Below, in pieces: positions 34,955 to 46,152 of a stretch of DNA of 64,000 bases (positions within the stretch are counted from its first letter, which is position 1; each line of letters starts with the position of its first letter). The position numbers and the translations under genes are program-made. The notes under the pieces were generated by a model that saw only the letters and a list, made by a program, of their open reading frames with translations, was not told where the DNA came from and made no database searches. The stretch is from NCBI RefSeq assembly GCF_008710145.1, contig NZ_VYKL01000004.1, forward strand, positions 121,451 to 185,450. Reading direction: 5' to 3'. The DNA comes from Niallia endozanthoxylica. GTDB taxonomy: Bacteria > Bacillota > Bacilli > Bacillales > Cytobacillaceae.

Positions 34955-35155
34955 TAGGCTGTGTTAAAGCACTATGTTGATAAGCCAGATTTTTGACTCA
35001 TTCGTGTGAAATGAACATTTCACACGCCTTTCAGCTATGCTGAAAGGTTGCTGTATTGTCATGAAATAGTAGGAGAAAATGCATTTTCTCCTACTATTTC
35101 ATGACAATACAGCTTAAATGAGTCAAAAATCAACAAGATTATTTAACAAAGCCTA
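34955..35155. repeat. Structured palindromic repeat, copy 3 (inverted relative to copies 1, 2, 4)
   Basis: Core 34988-35131 with stem GATTTTTGACTCATT / AATGAGTCAAAAATC; arm 3 GTGTGAAATG / CATTTCACAC; arm 2 CCTTTCAGC / GCTGAAAGG; arm 1 a perfect 31-bp hairpin (35050-35113). The outer ends are the clearest of the family: TAGGCTGTGTTAAA at 34955 and TTTAACAAAGCCTA at 35142. It fills most of the 436-nt gap between ytrH and dnaE; the rest is AT-rich promoter sequence. Confidence 0.85.
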
Positions 35156-35225
35156 TTTATAAGAGATAGCTTTAAAATATAGAAAAATAGTCTTCTTATA
35201 AGACTTAATAAGGAAGTGAATGTAC

Positions 35226-38200
35226 GTGTCATTTATTCATCTTCATGTATATAGTGCTTACAGTTTGTTAACGAGCACTGCATCTGTAGAATCTCTTGTG
35301 ATGGATGCAAAGAAAAAGGGGTATAGGGCGCTAGCATTAACAGATCACAATGTTATGTACGGGGCTGTTAGTTTTTACAAAGAATGTATGAAACACTCAA
35401 TTAAGCCAATAATTGGACTAACTGCAGATGTTCTTAGTGAAGAACAAACGGGAACTGCTTTTCCGCTTGTGTTATTGGCAAAGAATCAAATAGGGTTTCA
35501 AAATTTGTTGAAAATAACGAGCAGCGTCCAAACAAAATCCTTGTCTGGAATTCCTGTTAAATGGCTGAAGCATTATTCTGACGGATTATTTGCTTTAACT
35601 CCTGGAATGAAAGGGGAAATAGAGCAGGCTTTACTAAATGAAGATCATCCGAAAGCCGAGAAGGTATTGAACTTGTATAAGAGTTTATTTGGAGAATCCT
35701 TCTATATCAGCTTGCAGAATCATCAAATACCAATTGAAGCGAATGTAAGAAAAAAACTCATTACACTTGCCAATGAACATCAGGTACCGCTTGTGGCAAC
35801 GAATCAAGTTTTTTATTTACATAAAGAAGATGCCTTTGCACATGAGTGCTTGCTGGCAATAAAAAGTGGCAGTAAATTACAAGATGAAAAACGGGAGCCG
35901 TTAGGAAGCCATCATTTTTATTTAAAGACACCTGAAGAGATGACAGAACTTTTTACAGAAATGCCTGATGCACTAGAAAATACGCTAAGAATTACTAAAG
36001 AGTGTAATGTGAGGATTGAGCTTCATAAAACCAAGTTGCCTAAATTTCCGACAGAAACAGGTCAGTCAGCAGAAGCCATGCTCGAGGAAATATGCTTGAA
36101 AGGCCTCTATGAACGTTATGGGTCACCTGATGAAGAGGTAAAAAACCGTCTTGAATTTGAATTATCCGTTATCAAGAAGATGAAGTTCAGCGATTATTTT
36201 CTTATTGTTTGGGATTTTATGAGATTTGCAAGAGAATCGGGAATCCTAACCGGTCCTGGAAGAGGGTCTGCGGCAGGTTCACTCGTTGCTTACACCCTTT
36301 ATATTACGGATGTAGATCCGATAAAACACGAGCTCCTTTTTGAACGTTTTCTTAATCCCGAGAGAATCTCAATGCCCGATATTGATCTTGATTTTCCTGA
36401 TCATAGACGTGATGAAGTAATTCAATATGTGGCTAAAAAATATGGTCTGCTGCATGTTGCACAGATTATTACGTTTGGTACATTAGCGGCAAAAGCTGCT
36501 CTTCGGGATGTCGGCAGAGTATTTGGATTAAATACAAAGGAATTAGACAGGTTGTCAAGGATGATTCCAGGGAAAGTTGGCATTACTCTTAAGGAAGCAT
36601 ACAATGAATCCCAATTATTAAGAGACTTTGTTAATGAATCAGAGCAGCAAAGGAGCCTGTTTGAAACGGCTTTAAAGATTGAGGGATTGCCAAGGCATAC
36701 ATCTACACATGCAGCGGGAGTTGTAATCAGTGAACATCCGCTGGTGGATGTTATTCCTATTCAAGGGGGACATGAAGACATCTATTTAACTCAGTATTCA
36801 ATGGAGCATCTTGAAGAGCTGGGGCTGTTAAAAATTGATTTCCTTGGTCTAAGGAATCTGTCGTTAATTGAATCCATTTTAAAGTCTATCTATCATAAAA
36901 CCGGTATAAAATTAAATATTAAAAATATCCCCATGAATGATCCGGCAGTGTATCAGCTAATAAGCAAAGGTCTTACAACCGGGGTATTTCAATTAGAATC
37001 TGATGGGATGCGGAATGTATTAACAAGGCTGAAGCCTAATCGATTTGAGGACATTGTAGCAGTAAATGCTCTGTATCGTCCCGGTCCAATGGAAAATATC
37101 CCGCAATTTATTGATCGAAAACATGGGCGTGAAAAAGTGGTTTATCCACACCCGGATTTAGAGCCTATTCTCGAAAATACGTACGGGGTCATCGTCTATC
37201 AGGAGCAAATCATGCAGATTGCAGCCAAAATGGCTGGATTTTCACTTGGCGAAGCTGACCTTTTAAGAAGGGCTGTTAGTAAAAAGCAGAAGGATGTGCT
37301 TGACCGTGAAAGAGCGCATTTTATTGACGGGGCCGAACGAAAAGGTTATGAAAGAAAAACAGCTAACGATATTTATGATTTAATCGTAAGGTTTGCCAAT
37401 TATGGTTTTAATAGAAGTCATGCTGTGGCATACAGCTTTATTGCTTATCAGCTTGCGTACTTAAAGGCACACTATCCCATCCATTTTATGGCCGCCATTT
37501 TAACATCTGTTACAGGCAATGAATTAAAAGTTGCCCAATATTTAAGAGAATTAAAGACGATGAATATTCCTCTTCTGCCACCTTCCATAAATAAAAGCAG
37601 TTATTATTTCCTTGCTGAAAAAGACGGAATTCGATACAGCCTTGGAGCTGTAAAGGGAATTGGCGTTGCTGCCTTGACTGAAATTATGCGTGCTAGGAAG
37701 GATAAGGGATTTGTTGATCTGTTTGACCTTTGTATAAGGGTTTCATCCAAGGTCGTAAATCGTAAAACGTTGGAAGCCCTTGTTTATTCAGGAAGCCTGG
37801 ATGAGTTCGGTGAGGACCGTGCCGTGTTATTAGCCAGCTTAGAAGTTGCATTAGACCATGCACAATTGGTAAGGCCTAATGAGGGGCAGCAGGGAGATTT
37901 ATTTTCTCCTATTGACTTGGGTATTAGGCCTAAGTATATGGATGTTGAGCCAATGCGTGAAGAGGATAAGTTAAGAATGGAAAAAGAAGTGCTTGGCTTC
38001 TACTTATCGAATCATCCTGTATCCGTATACGAGAAGTATTTTCCAGCTTTAAAGACACATGCACTATTTGATTCCATTCTTCCAAATTCCTATCTAAAAG
38101 CTGTGGCCTATATTGGAGAAATCAAAAAAATCCGTACAAAAAAAGGCGAACAGATGGCATTTTTAACTATAAGTGATGCTAGTGGCGAAATGGAAGCTGT

Positions 38201-38585
38201 TGTATTCCCTAATGTATTTAAGAAAATAGCACCTATTTTGCAGCAAGGAAATATTCTTGTGTTCGAAGGAAAAGTAGAGGAGCGTCAAGGGAAAATACAG
38301 TATATGATCAAGGCAGGACAGGAGATTGCAGCAGCAATCGAACCAGCGAAAAGCCATCATTCAACGCTTTTCATAAAAATCACACAAGAACTGGAAACAG
38401 TTGAGCAGCTACAGAGAGTAAAGGATATTTTGAAAAAATATCCAGGCACAGTTAGTGTTGTTATTTACTATGAAAGTACGAAAAAAACTATTCGATTAGA
38501 AGAACAGCTGTTCATTCATCCGATAACAGACTGTCTGAACGAATTAAAAAAAACGGTAGGAATTGAAAATGTATTTTTAAAGTAA
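35226..38585 (+). CDS. dnaE: DNA polymerase III alpha subunit DnaE
   Basis: Replicative polymerase that extends primers on the lagging strand in Bacillus, alongside PolC. 1119 aa. PHP domain at the N-terminus (FIHLHVYSAYSLL, TDHNVMYGAV), polymerase core with GPGRGSAAGSLVAY and the catalytic MPDIDLDFPDHRRDEV, then helix-hairpin-helix, an OB fold (about 970-1050) and a tail. GTG 35226 (VSFIHLHV) fits the B. subtilis N-terminus and GGAAGTG spacing; ATG 35220 is possible. Confidence 0.95.
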   Translation: MSFIHLHVYSAYSLLTSTASVESLVMDAKKKGYRALALTDHNVMYGAVSFYKECMKHSIKPIIGLTADVLSEEQTGTAFPLVLLAKNQIGFQNLLKITSSVQTKSLSGIPVKWLKHYSDGLFALTPGMKGEIEQALLNEDHPKAEKVLNLYKSLFGESFYISLQNHQIPIEANVRKKLITLANEHQVPLVATNQVFYLHKEDAFAHECLLAIKSGSKLQDEKREPLGSHHFYLKTPEEMTELFTEMPDALENTLRITKECNVRIELHKTKLPKFPTETGQSAEAMLEEICLKGLYERYGSPDEEVKNRLEFELSVIKKMKFSDYFLIVWDFMRFARESGILTGPGRGSAAGSLVAYTLYITDVDPIKHELLFERFLNPERISMPDIDLDFPDHRRDEVIQYVAKKYGLLHVAQIITFGTLAAKAALRDVGRVFGLNTKELDRLSRMIPGKVGITLKEAYNESQLLRDFVNESEQQRSLFETALKIEGLPRHTSTHAAGVVISEHPLVDVIPIQGGHEDIYLTQYSMEHLEELGLLKIDFLGLRNLSLIESILKSIYHKTGIKLNIKNIPMNDPAVYQLISKGLTTGVFQLESDGMRNVLTRLKPNRFEDIVAVNALYRPGPMENIPQFIDRKHGREKVVYPHPDLEPILENTYGVIVYQEQIMQIAAKMAGFSLGEADLLRRAVSKKQKDVLDRERAHFIDGAERKGYERKTANDIYDLIVRFANYGFNRSHAVAYSFIAYQLAYLKAHYPIHFMAAILTSVTGNELKVAQYLRELKTMNIPLLPPSINKSSYYFLAEKDGIRYSLGAVKGIGVAALTEIMRARKDKGFVDLFDLCIRVSSKVVNRKTLEALVYSGSLDEFGEDRAVLLASLEVALDHAQLVRPNEGQQGDLFSPIDLGIRPKYMDVEPMREEDKLRMEKEVLGFYLSNHPVSVYEKYFPALKTHALFDSILPNSYLKAVAYIGEIKKIRTKKGEQMAFLTISDASGEMEAVVFPNVFKKIAPILQQGNILVFEGKVEERQGKIQYMIKAGQEIAAAIEPAKSHHSTLFIKITQELETVEQLQRVKDILKKYPGTVSVVIYYESTKKTIRLEEQLFIHPITDCLNELKKTVGIENVFLK

Positions 38586-38598
38586 CACCCTATACTTC

Positions 38599-38626
38599 TT
38601 TACAAGTCATTCAGATATGTTATATT
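38599..38626 (+). promoter_or_regulatory. Candidate sigma-A promoter of ytsJ
   Basis: TTTACA, 16-nt spacer, TATATT. The expected start near 38633 is just before the palindromic operator at 38638. Confidence 0.5.
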
Positions 38627-38637
38627 GTAAAAAAGAA

Positions 38638-38652
38638 ACTGGTCTGACCAGT
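38638..38652. promoter_or_regulatory. FadR/GntR-type operator
   Basis: Perfect palindrome ACTGGTC-T-GACCAGT. It contains TGGTCTGACCA, matching the TGGT-N3-ACCA site of FadR/PdhR-type GntR regulators. A regulator of that type is encoded in the same unit at 40003. Its place just after the predicted start suggests repression. Confidence 0.65.
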
Positions 38653-38754
38653 AAGTGGGAACAACTATTATATAGTATATCTAACATATTGGCACTTATA
38701 AAAATAGACAGCTTGTTTCAAGTCAGACATGAATTCGACTGAGGAGTGGGAAAG

Positions 38755-39993
38755 TTGACGTTAAGAGAAGAAGCTTTGCATATGCATCGAGTAAACAAAG
38801 GTAAGCTGGAATCAAAATCAAAAGTAAAGGTTTTAAATGCAAAGGATCTAAGTTTAGCATATTCTCCTGGGGTAGCGGAACCATGTAAAGAAATATATGA
38901 TAAGCCGGAATCTGTTTATGAATATACGATGAAAGGAAATATGGTTGCCGTTGTTTCAGATGGTACAGCAGTACTTGGGCTTGGAAATATTGGACCACAA
39001 GCGGCACTTCCAGTAATGGAGGGAAAGGCTGTTTTATTTAAAAGCTTCGCTGGTGTCGATGCTTTCCCCATTTGCTTGAATACAACAGACGTTGAAAAGA
39101 TTATTGAAACAGTTAAACTATTAGAGCCTAATTTTGGCGGTGTCAATCTTGAAGATATTGCGGCCCCTAATTGCTTTGTCATTGAAGAAAGATTAAAGAA
39201 AGAAACGAATATACCGATTTTTCATGATGATCAACATGGAACAGCGATAGTAACTGCGGCAGGTTTGTTAAATGCTTTAAAGCTTGTCAATAAAAAGATA
39301 TCGGAAATTAAGGTAATCGCTAACGGTGCAGGAGCAGCAGGGATTGCCATTATTAAGCTATTGCATAGCTTTGGTGTTCGTGACATTATCATGTGTGATA
39401 CAAAGGGAGCGATTTATGAAAGTCGTCCTGTAGGAATGAATGCGGTGAAATTAGAAGTAGCTAAGTTTACGAATAGAGACAATCAGTCCGGCAGTTTGCA
39501 AGATGTTATTGCAGGGGCTGATGTATTTATCGGTGTATCTGCGCAAGATGCTCTTTCTAGTGATATGGTGAAAACGATGAATCGAAATCCTATCATATTT
39601 GCCATGGCTAACCCAAATCCAGAAATTCAGCCTGATACAGCAAAAGCGGCCGGAGCAGCAGTAGTTGGAACAGGAAGATCTGATTTTCCTAATCAGGTTA
39701 ATAATGTTCTAGCTTTTCCAGGGATTTTCCGAGGGGCACTCGACGTTAGGGCTACACATATTAATGAAAAGATGAAAATAGCAGCTGTTTATGCTATTGC
39801 TGAACTGATTGATGATGCTGATTTGCATGAGGATTATGTAATTCCGGCTCCGTTTGATCCGCGGGTTGCACCGGCAGTTGCAGCAGCGGTTGCGAAAGCT
39901 GCAATGGAAACAGGAGTTGCCAGATTGACAGTGGATCCTGAGGAAATAAAAGAAAAAACCCGTATGCTTGCCTTAATAGGCAAAAGTGAGTGA
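38755..39993 (+). CDS. ytsJ: NADP-type malic enzyme YtsJ
   Basis: Oxidative decarboxylation of malate to pyruvate with NADPH formation. 412 aa, similar to B. subtilis YtsJ (about 410). Seen: SLAYSPGVAEPCKEI with the catalytic Tyr, KGNMVAVVSDGTAVLGLGNIG, FHDDQHGTAIVTAAG metal-site segment, and a Rossmann motif ANGAGAAGIAI. TTG 38755 follows GAGGAG by 8 nt; GTG 38746 is part of the site region. Next comes a GntR gene (10 nt), then accDA, so NADPH supply and fatty-acid initiation sit together. Confidence 0.92.
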   Translation: MTLREEALHMHRVNKGKLESKSKVKVLNAKDLSLAYSPGVAEPCKEIYDKPESVYEYTMKGNMVAVVSDGTAVLGLGNIGPQAALPVMEGKAVLFKSFAGVDAFPICLNTTDVEKIIETVKLLEPNFGGVNLEDIAAPNCFVIEERLKKETNIPIFHDDQHGTAIVTAAGLLNALKLVNKKISEIKVIANGAGAAGIAIIKLLHSFGVRDIIMCDTKGAIYESRPVGMNAVKLEVAKFTNRDNQSGSLQDVIAGADVFIGVSAQDALSSDMVKTMNRNPIIFAMANPNPEIQPDTAKAAGAAVVGTGRSDFPNQVNNVLAFPGIFRGALDVRATHINEKMKIAAVYAIAELIDDADLHEDYVIPAPFDPRVAPAVAAAVAKAAMETGVARLTVDPEEIKEKTRMLALIGKSE

Positions 39994-40002
39994 TGGCAAA
40001 AA

Positions 40003-40623
40003 GTGAAATCTTCAGATGCAGTGCCTAAGGTTTATTTAGAAATTGTGAAACAACTTAGAACTATGATTAAAGAAGATCATCTTAAGCCCGGTGACAAACT
40101 TCCATCTGAGCGTGAACTTTCTGAGCGTCTAAATGTTGGACGCTCTTCTGTTCGTGAGGCATTAAGAGCTTTAGAGCTCCTTGGATTGATTGAAACAAAA
40201 AGAGGAGAAGGAACGTTTATTCGTGATTTTAAAGGCCACCAATTGATTCCGCTCTTAGGTACCTTTATTTTGCAGGATGAAGCTTCTAAGCGTGATGTAA
40301 AGGAAACAAAGCATCTTATTGAAAGAAACTGTTTATCGCTTATTTTAAAAAGAGCCGAGATAGAAGCATTCCTAACTGACAAAAGATGGACTGAGGATTC
40401 AATAAATGATGATGAATTCTTTTTAACCATTGCTCAATTAGCAGATAATCATTTGTTATTGAGAATTTGGGTGGTATTGGCCGATTATTATAATTCTTTA
40501 CAATTAAATGAGCAACATCCTGTAAAAGAGCATTATGATAAACTGTTAACCGCACTTGCTAATCGAGATGAAGTGAAAACAGCAGAAGCATATCGTCTCT
40601 TAAGGGGATTGTCGAATGAATGA
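40003..40623 (+). CDS. FadR-subfamily GntR transcriptional regulator
   Basis: 206 aa. N-terminal winged helix (about 10-75) with LKPGDKLPSERELSERLNVGRSSVREALRALE in two pieces and GEGTFIRDF; the helical C-terminal effector domain is shorter than in typical FadR proteins. It starts at GTG 40003, 9 nt after the ytsJ stop, with a weak ribosome site, so it may be coupled to ytsJ. Likely autoregulates the ytsJ promoter through the palindrome at 38638 and may affect accDA downstream. The ligand is unknown; malate, pyruvate or an acyl-CoA are guesses. Confidence 0.83.
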   Translation: MKSSDAVPKVYLEIVKQLRTMIKEDHLKPGDKLPSERELSERLNVGRSSVREALRALELLGLIETKRGEGTFIRDFKGHQLIPLLGTFILQDEASKRDVKETKHLIERNCLSLILKRAEIEAFLTDKRWTEDSINDDEFFLTIAQLADNHLLLRIWVVLADYYNSLQLNEQHPVKEHYDKLLTALANRDEVKTAEAYRLLRGLSNE

Positions 40624-40803
40624 CGACAGATTATAACAAGGTTTGTTGAGAACTTCCTATATAGTAGAGTAGTAAGGACGAGATTTCAACAAGAAAGCCG
40701 GCCTATAATTTAAGTGGTTAGACTATGGTATTTTAAAATCCAGGCGCAGATTCGCTGGGTCAAATTTGAAATTGATGTTGTAATAAATAAGGGAGGTCTC
40801 ACC

Positions 40804-41670
40804 TTGCTTAAAGAGATTTTTACAAAAACAAAGAAGAAATATGCAACAATCCCTTCTGAACATACGAAGCAGGATGTTCCAGAAGGAATTATGACAAAAT
40901 GTCCTAACTGTAAAAAAATTATGTATACAAAAGAATTAGTAAAAAACTTGAAGGTATGTCTGCACTGTGAATACCATCATCCTATGAATGCGCATGAAAG
41001 AATTGCCTCCTTTTTAGATGATGATTCTTTTGAGGGATTCAATGAGGAAATGACTTCATTAAACCCGCTGGATTTTCCTGGTTATTTGGAAAAGCTTGAG
41101 CAGGACCGTAAAAAAACCAATGTCAATGAGGCAGTAGTTACAGGAATCGGAACAGTTAATGGCATAAAAGTAGTTGTTGCTGTAATGGATTCTACTTTTC
41201 GAATGGGAAGTATGGGTTCAGTAGTAGGTGAAAAAATTACCCGTGCAGTAGAAAAAGCGGATGAAATGAAGCTGCCTTTTATTATTTTTACTGCTTCGGG
41301 TGGAGCGAGAATGCAAGAGGGTGTTCTTAGCTTAATGCAGATGGCCAAAACAAGTGTAGCCTTAAAGAGGTTCAGTAGTCACGGCGGTTTGTTTATCTCA
41401 GTGATGACCCATCCGACAACAGGGGGAGTTTCGGCAAGCTTTGCCTCGCTTGGTGATTATAACCTTGCTGAACCGGGAGCATTGATTGGTTTTGCCGGGA
41501 AAAGAGTGATTGAACAGACCATTCGGGAAGAGCTTCCGGAGGATTTTCAAACAGCAGAATTTCAACTAAAACATGGTCAGCTTGATGCGGTCATTCATCG
41601 TTTAAAATTAAAAGATCAATTGACCATTATCCTTGATATTCATAACCCAAAGGAGGTGCCTGAATGGTAG
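40804..41670 (+). CDS. accD: Acetyl-CoA carboxylase carboxyltransferase subunit beta
   Basis: Beta subunit of the enzyme making malonyl-CoA, first step of fatty-acid synthesis. 288 aa. N-terminal zinc ribbon CPNC and CLHC (about 29-51), then the crotonase-like carboxyltransferase domain with [19 protein letters not shown]. It starts at TTG 40804, 7 nt after GGGAGG; the longer frame back to 40714 has no site. Overlaps accA by 7 nt. Confidence 0.94.
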   Translation: MLKEIFTKTKKKYATIPSEHTKQDVPEGIMTKCPNCKKIMYTKELVKNLKVCLHCEYHHPMNAHERIASFLDDDSFEGFNEEMTSLNPLDFPGYLEKLEQDRKKTNVNEAVVTGIGTVNGIKVVVAVMDSTFRMGSMGSVVGEKITRAVEKADEMKLPFIIFTASGGARMQEGVLSLMQMAKTSVALKRFSSHGGLFISVMTHPTTGGVSASFASLGDYNLAEPGALIGFAGKRVIEQTIREELPEDFQTAEFQLKHGQLDAVIHRLKLKDQLTIILDIHNPKEVPEW

Positions 41671-42641
41671 GAGAATTAGAATTTGAAAAGCCTATTCTTG
41701 AGTTGAGGAATAAGATTGCCGATTTAAAAGAATTCACAGAAAGTACAGATGTGGATTTAACAGCGGAAATTGAAAAGCTGGAATCGCGTCTTGCCAAACT
41801 TGAAAAAGAAGTTTACGAAAATATTAAACCTTGGGATCGAGTTCAAATTGCCCGCCATGCAAGCAGACCCACAACACTTGATTATATATCATTATTGTTT
41901 AGTGATTTCTTTGAATGCCACGGCGATCGGACATTTGGTGACGATGAGGCAATTGTGGGGGGGATTGCTAAATTCCAAGGAGTTCCAATTACGGTTATTG
42001 GGCATCAACGGGGGAAAGATACAAAGGAAAACATTCGCCGTAATTTTGGAATGCCGCATCCTGAAGGCTATCGAAAGGCACTGCGATTAATGCAACAGGC
42101 TGAAAAATTTAATCGGCCAATTATATGCTTTATTGATACGAAAGGGGCCTATCCAGGAAAGTCAGCGGAAGAACGCGGACAAAGCGAAGCGATTGCTCGA
42201 AATTTATTGGAGATGGCTGGGTTTACAGTACCGATTATTTGTATTGTAATTGGTGAAGGAGGCAGTGGCGGTGCTCTTGCTTTAGGTGTTGGAAATCATT
42301 TGCACATGCTTGAAAACTCAACATATTCAGTTATTTCTCCTGAAGGTGCTGCTTCGATATTATGGAAGGATGCAGGGCTAGCTAAACAGGCAGCTGAGTC
42401 AATGAAAATAACGGCACCGGATTTAAAGGCGTTAGGCATCATAGATTACGTTATCCAAGAGGTAAAAGGCGGTGCGCATAAAGATGTGCAGGAGCAGGCT
42501 GCATATATAGAAAAAGTTCTTTTAGATTCACTCAAAGAGTTAAAGCAAATGGATAAGGATCAGTTGGTTGAACACCGATATAAGAAGTTTAAGCGAATTG
42601 GTGAAATTTCGTTTTTAAAAGACTATATCGGGGTAAATTAA
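41664..42641 (+). CDS. accA: Acetyl-CoA carboxylase carboxyltransferase subunit alpha
   Basis: 325 aa alpha subunit partnering AccD. N-terminal coiled coil (about 5-55), then the carboxyltransferase core with [26 protein letters not shown] in two pieces and [15 protein letters not shown]. The ribosome site AAGGAGGTG lies within accD, whose end overlaps by 7 nt; translational coupling for equal amounts is likely. A terminator follows the stop. Confidence 0.95.
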   Translation: MVGELEFEKPILELRNKIADLKEFTESTDVDLTAEIEKLESRLAKLEKEVYENIKPWDRVQIARHASRPTTLDYISLLFSDFFECHGDRTFGDDEAIVGGIAKFQGVPITVIGHQRGKDTKENIRRNFGMPHPEGYRKALRLMQQAEKFNRPIICFIDTKGAYPGKSAEERGQSEAIARNLLEMAGFTVPIICIVIGEGGSGGALALGVGNHLHMLENSTYSVISPEGAASILWKDAGLAKQAAESMKITAPDLKALGIIDYVIQEVKGGAHKDVQEQAAYIEKVLLDSLKELKQMDKDQLVEHRYKKFKRIGEISFLKDYIGVN

Positions 42642-42673
42642 AAACGTACTGTATAAGTACGTTTTTATTTTTG
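42640..42673 (+). terminator. accDA terminator
   Basis: AAAAACGTACT pairs with AAGTACGTTTTT, tail TATTTTTG; begins at the accA stop codon. Confidence 0.85.
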
Positions 42674-42862
42674 TCCAAATTTCAAATCAATACTCATATT
42701 TAACCGCTTTCACTTTAACGATAATTCTGCCTATTTTGGTTAATGCATGATTGTATTGAGATATAGGTTTCTTCATGCTATTTTATAACTGTTATGGTTT
42801 TTTTTTTCATAAAAAAATTTTAAATATCAAAAAAAATTCATTAAATGTTCTTTCTATTTTGA

Positions 42863-43858
<996 letters not shown>

Positions 43859-43901
43859 AAGATATAAAAGTAAACATACATAATCAGGGGGTTAATAACC
43901 A

Positions 43902-45662
43902 ATGAAAAAAACCAAAATTGTTTGTACGATTGGACCTGCAAGTGAAAGTATTGAAATGCTGACTCAATTAATAGAAGCTGGTATGAATGTCGCTCGTTTA
44001 AACTTCTCTCATGGAAATTATGAAGAGCATGGTGAAAGAATTAAAAACATTCGTGAAGCTGCAAACAAGACAGGTAAAAACATTGCCATTTTGCTTGATA
44101 CAAAAGGACCGGAAATCCGTACACATAATATGGTTGGTGGAGCAATTGAGTTAACGGCCGGCAGTTCAACGATTGTATCAATGACAGAAGTTGAAGGAAC
44201 TCCCGAGAAGTTCTCTGTTACATATGACGGGTTAATTGAAGATGTAGAGGTTGGTTCTAAGATTTTGCTTGATGACGGGTTAATTGGACTTGAAGTAGAA
44301 AAAATAGATAAAGCCAATGGAAACATTCATGTGAAAATCTTAAATAGCGGAACATTAAAGAATAAAAAGGGTGTAAATGTTCCGGGAGTATCAGTAAATT
44401 TACCAGGAATTACAGAAAAGGATGCAAACGATATTCTTTTTGGTATCGAACAAAATATTGATTTTATTGCAGCATCTTTTGTGCGCAGATCTTCAGACGT
44501 TCTTGAGATAAAGAAGTTGCTTGAAGAAAACAATGCTACACATATCCATATCATTCCTAAAATCGAAAATCAGGAAGGTGTAGATAATATTGATGAAATT
44601 CTTGAAGTCTCAGACGGCTTAATGGTAGCTCGCGGAGATTTGGGTGTTGAAATTCCGGCAGAGGAAGTTCCTCTGGTACAAAAGAATTTAATTAAAAAAT
44701 GTAATGCATTAGGGAAACCGGTTATTACAGCAACGCAAATGCTAGATTCTATGCAAAGAAATCCGCGTCCAACACGTGCAGAGGCAAGTGACGTAGCAAA
44801 TGCCATTTTTGACGGTACAGATGCTATTATGCTTTCAGGTGAAACAGCTGCTGGATTATATCCGCTAGAAGCAGTTGAAACAATGCATAAAATAGCTTCC
44901 CGGGCAGAGGCGGCGCTTGATCATAAAAAGTTGTTATCAGGACACAGTAAAGATAGTGAACATACGATTACAGATGCAATAGGACAATCCGTTGCACATA
45001 CAGCACTAAATTTAGGTGTAAATGCCATTATTACTGCGACTGAAAGCGGATATACTGCGAAGATGATTTCAAAATATCGTCCAAAAGCACCGATTGTTGC
45101 AGTAACAGCAAATGAACATGTCTTAAGACGACTTTCTCTTGCTTGGGGCGTGTATGCACAATTGGGGGAAAAATCCAATACAACCGATGAAATGCTTGAA
45201 AATGCAGTAGATGAGAGCTTAAAGAGCGGCTTTGTTTCACATGGTGATTTAGTAGTTATTACAGCTGGTGTTCCGGTAAGTGAATCTGGAACAACCAACC
45301 TGATGAAAATACATGTTGTTGGAGATATATTGGCAAAAGGACAAGGAATTGGCCGAAAATCCGGCTATGGAAAAGTAGTAGTTGCCAAGAACGCAGAGGA
45401 AGCTCTTACGAAGGTAAAAGAGGGGTCAATTCTGGTTACATTTGGAACGGATAAGGAAATGGTGCCAGCGATTGAAAAATGCAGAGCGCTTATTACGGAA
45501 GAAGGCGGTCTAACAAGTCATGCAGCCGTTGTAGGCTTAAATGTCGGTATTCCAGTATTAGTAGGTGTTAAAAATGCTACTGATATTCTCAAGGACGGTC
45601 AGGAAATAACGGTCGATGCTCAGCGCGGTGTCATTTATAACGGACATGCAAGTGTGTTATAA
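43902..45662 (+). CDS. pyk: Pyruvate kinase with C-terminal PEP-utiliser-like domain
   Basis: Last step of glycolysis, PEP plus ADP to pyruvate plus ATP. 586 aa, longer than the roughly 470 aa of most bacterial enzymes because of the Bacillus-type C-terminal extension (about 475-586), with [21 protein letters not shown], a PEP-synthase/PTS-EI histidine-domain motif. Core signatures: [30 protein letters not shown] and [18 protein letters not shown]. Hairpin terminator after the stop. Confidence 0.95.
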   Translation: MKKTKIVCTIGPASESIEMLTQLIEAGMNVARLNFSHGNYEEHGERIKNIREAANKTGKNIAILLDTKGPEIRTHNMVGGAIELTAGSSTIVSMTEVEGTPEKFSVTYDGLIEDVEVGSKILLDDGLIGLEVEKIDKANGNIHVKILNSGTLKNKKGVNVPGVSVNLPGITEKDANDILFGIEQNIDFIAASFVRRSSDVLEIKKLLEENNATHIHIIPKIENQEGVDNIDEILEVSDGLMVARGDLGVEIPAEEVPLVQKNLIKKCNALGKPVITATQMLDSMQRNPRPTRAEASDVANAIFDGTDAIMLSGETAAGLYPLEAVETMHKIASRAEAALDHKKLLSGHSKDSEHTITDAIGQSVAHTALNLGVNAIITATESGYTAKMISKYRPKAPIVAVTANEHVLRRLSLAWGVYAQLGEKSNTTDEMLENAVDESLKSGFVSHGDLVVITAGVPVSESGTTNLMKIHVVGDILAKGQGIGRKSGYGKVVVAKNAEEALTKVKEGSILVTFGTDKEMVPAIEKCRALITEEGGLTSHAAVVGLNVGIPVLVGVKNATDILKDGQEITVDAQRGVIYNGHASVL

Positions 45663-45671
45663 TGAGAGAAT

Positions 45672-45704
45672 CAGGGAGGGGATTTTATCCCTTCCTTTTT
45701 TGAT
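45672..45704 (+). terminator. pyk terminator
   Basis: GGGAGGGGAT pairs with ATCCCTTCC around TTT, followed by a T run; 10 nt after the pyk stop. Confidence 0.8.
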
Positions 45705-45736
45705 TTTCATTATATAGCGGGGTGTGAAGGAATCTG

Positions 45737-46123
45737 ATGAGAGTATTGATTCTATTATTTATTTTGATTCCGGCTGCAGAGATAGGTGTTCTTCTCCTTT
45801 CTGGCAATACAATCGGAATATGGCCGACTGTTGTACTCCTGATTGCTACAGGAGTACTTGGGTCGTATTTGGCTAAAAAACAAGGTATGAATACCCTTAG
45901 AAAAGTACAAGAACAACTGCAATACGGCAGAATGCCAGGAGATGAAATTCTTAACGGTGTCTGTATCCTTTTAGGAGGAGTCATGCTCCTGTCACCCGGA
46001 TTTTTGACCGATATTTTCGGCCTAATATTATTACTTCCTCCTACAAGAGCAGCAATGAAACCAATTATTCTCAAAACGCTAAAAAAATGGATGAATAACA
46101 ATACATTTACAATAATTAGGTGA
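45737..46123 (+). CDS. fxsA: FxsA-family membrane protein
   Basis: 128 aa with about three membrane segments (3-20, 27-46, 75-100) and PAAEIGVLLLSG and GVMLLSPGFLTDIFGLILLLP in two pieces, the FxsA signature. In E. coli FxsA relieves exclusion of phage T7 by F plasmids; its role in Bacillus is unknown. Ends at a terminator shared with ytvI. Confidence 0.87.
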   Translation: MRVLILLFILIPAAEIGVLLLSGNTIGIWPTVVLLIATGVLGSYLAKKQGMNTLRKVQEQLQYGRMPGDEILNGVCILLGGVMLLSPGFLTDIFGLILLLPPTRAAMKPIILKTLKKWMNNNTFTIIR

Positions 46124-46152
46124 AAAAAGAGGGGATTTCCCCTCTTTTTTTC
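46124..46152. terminator. Bidirectional terminator between fxsA and ytvI
   Basis: AAAAAAGAGGGG pairs with CCCCTCTTTTTTT around ATTT; overlaps the end of ytvI. Confidence 0.88.
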
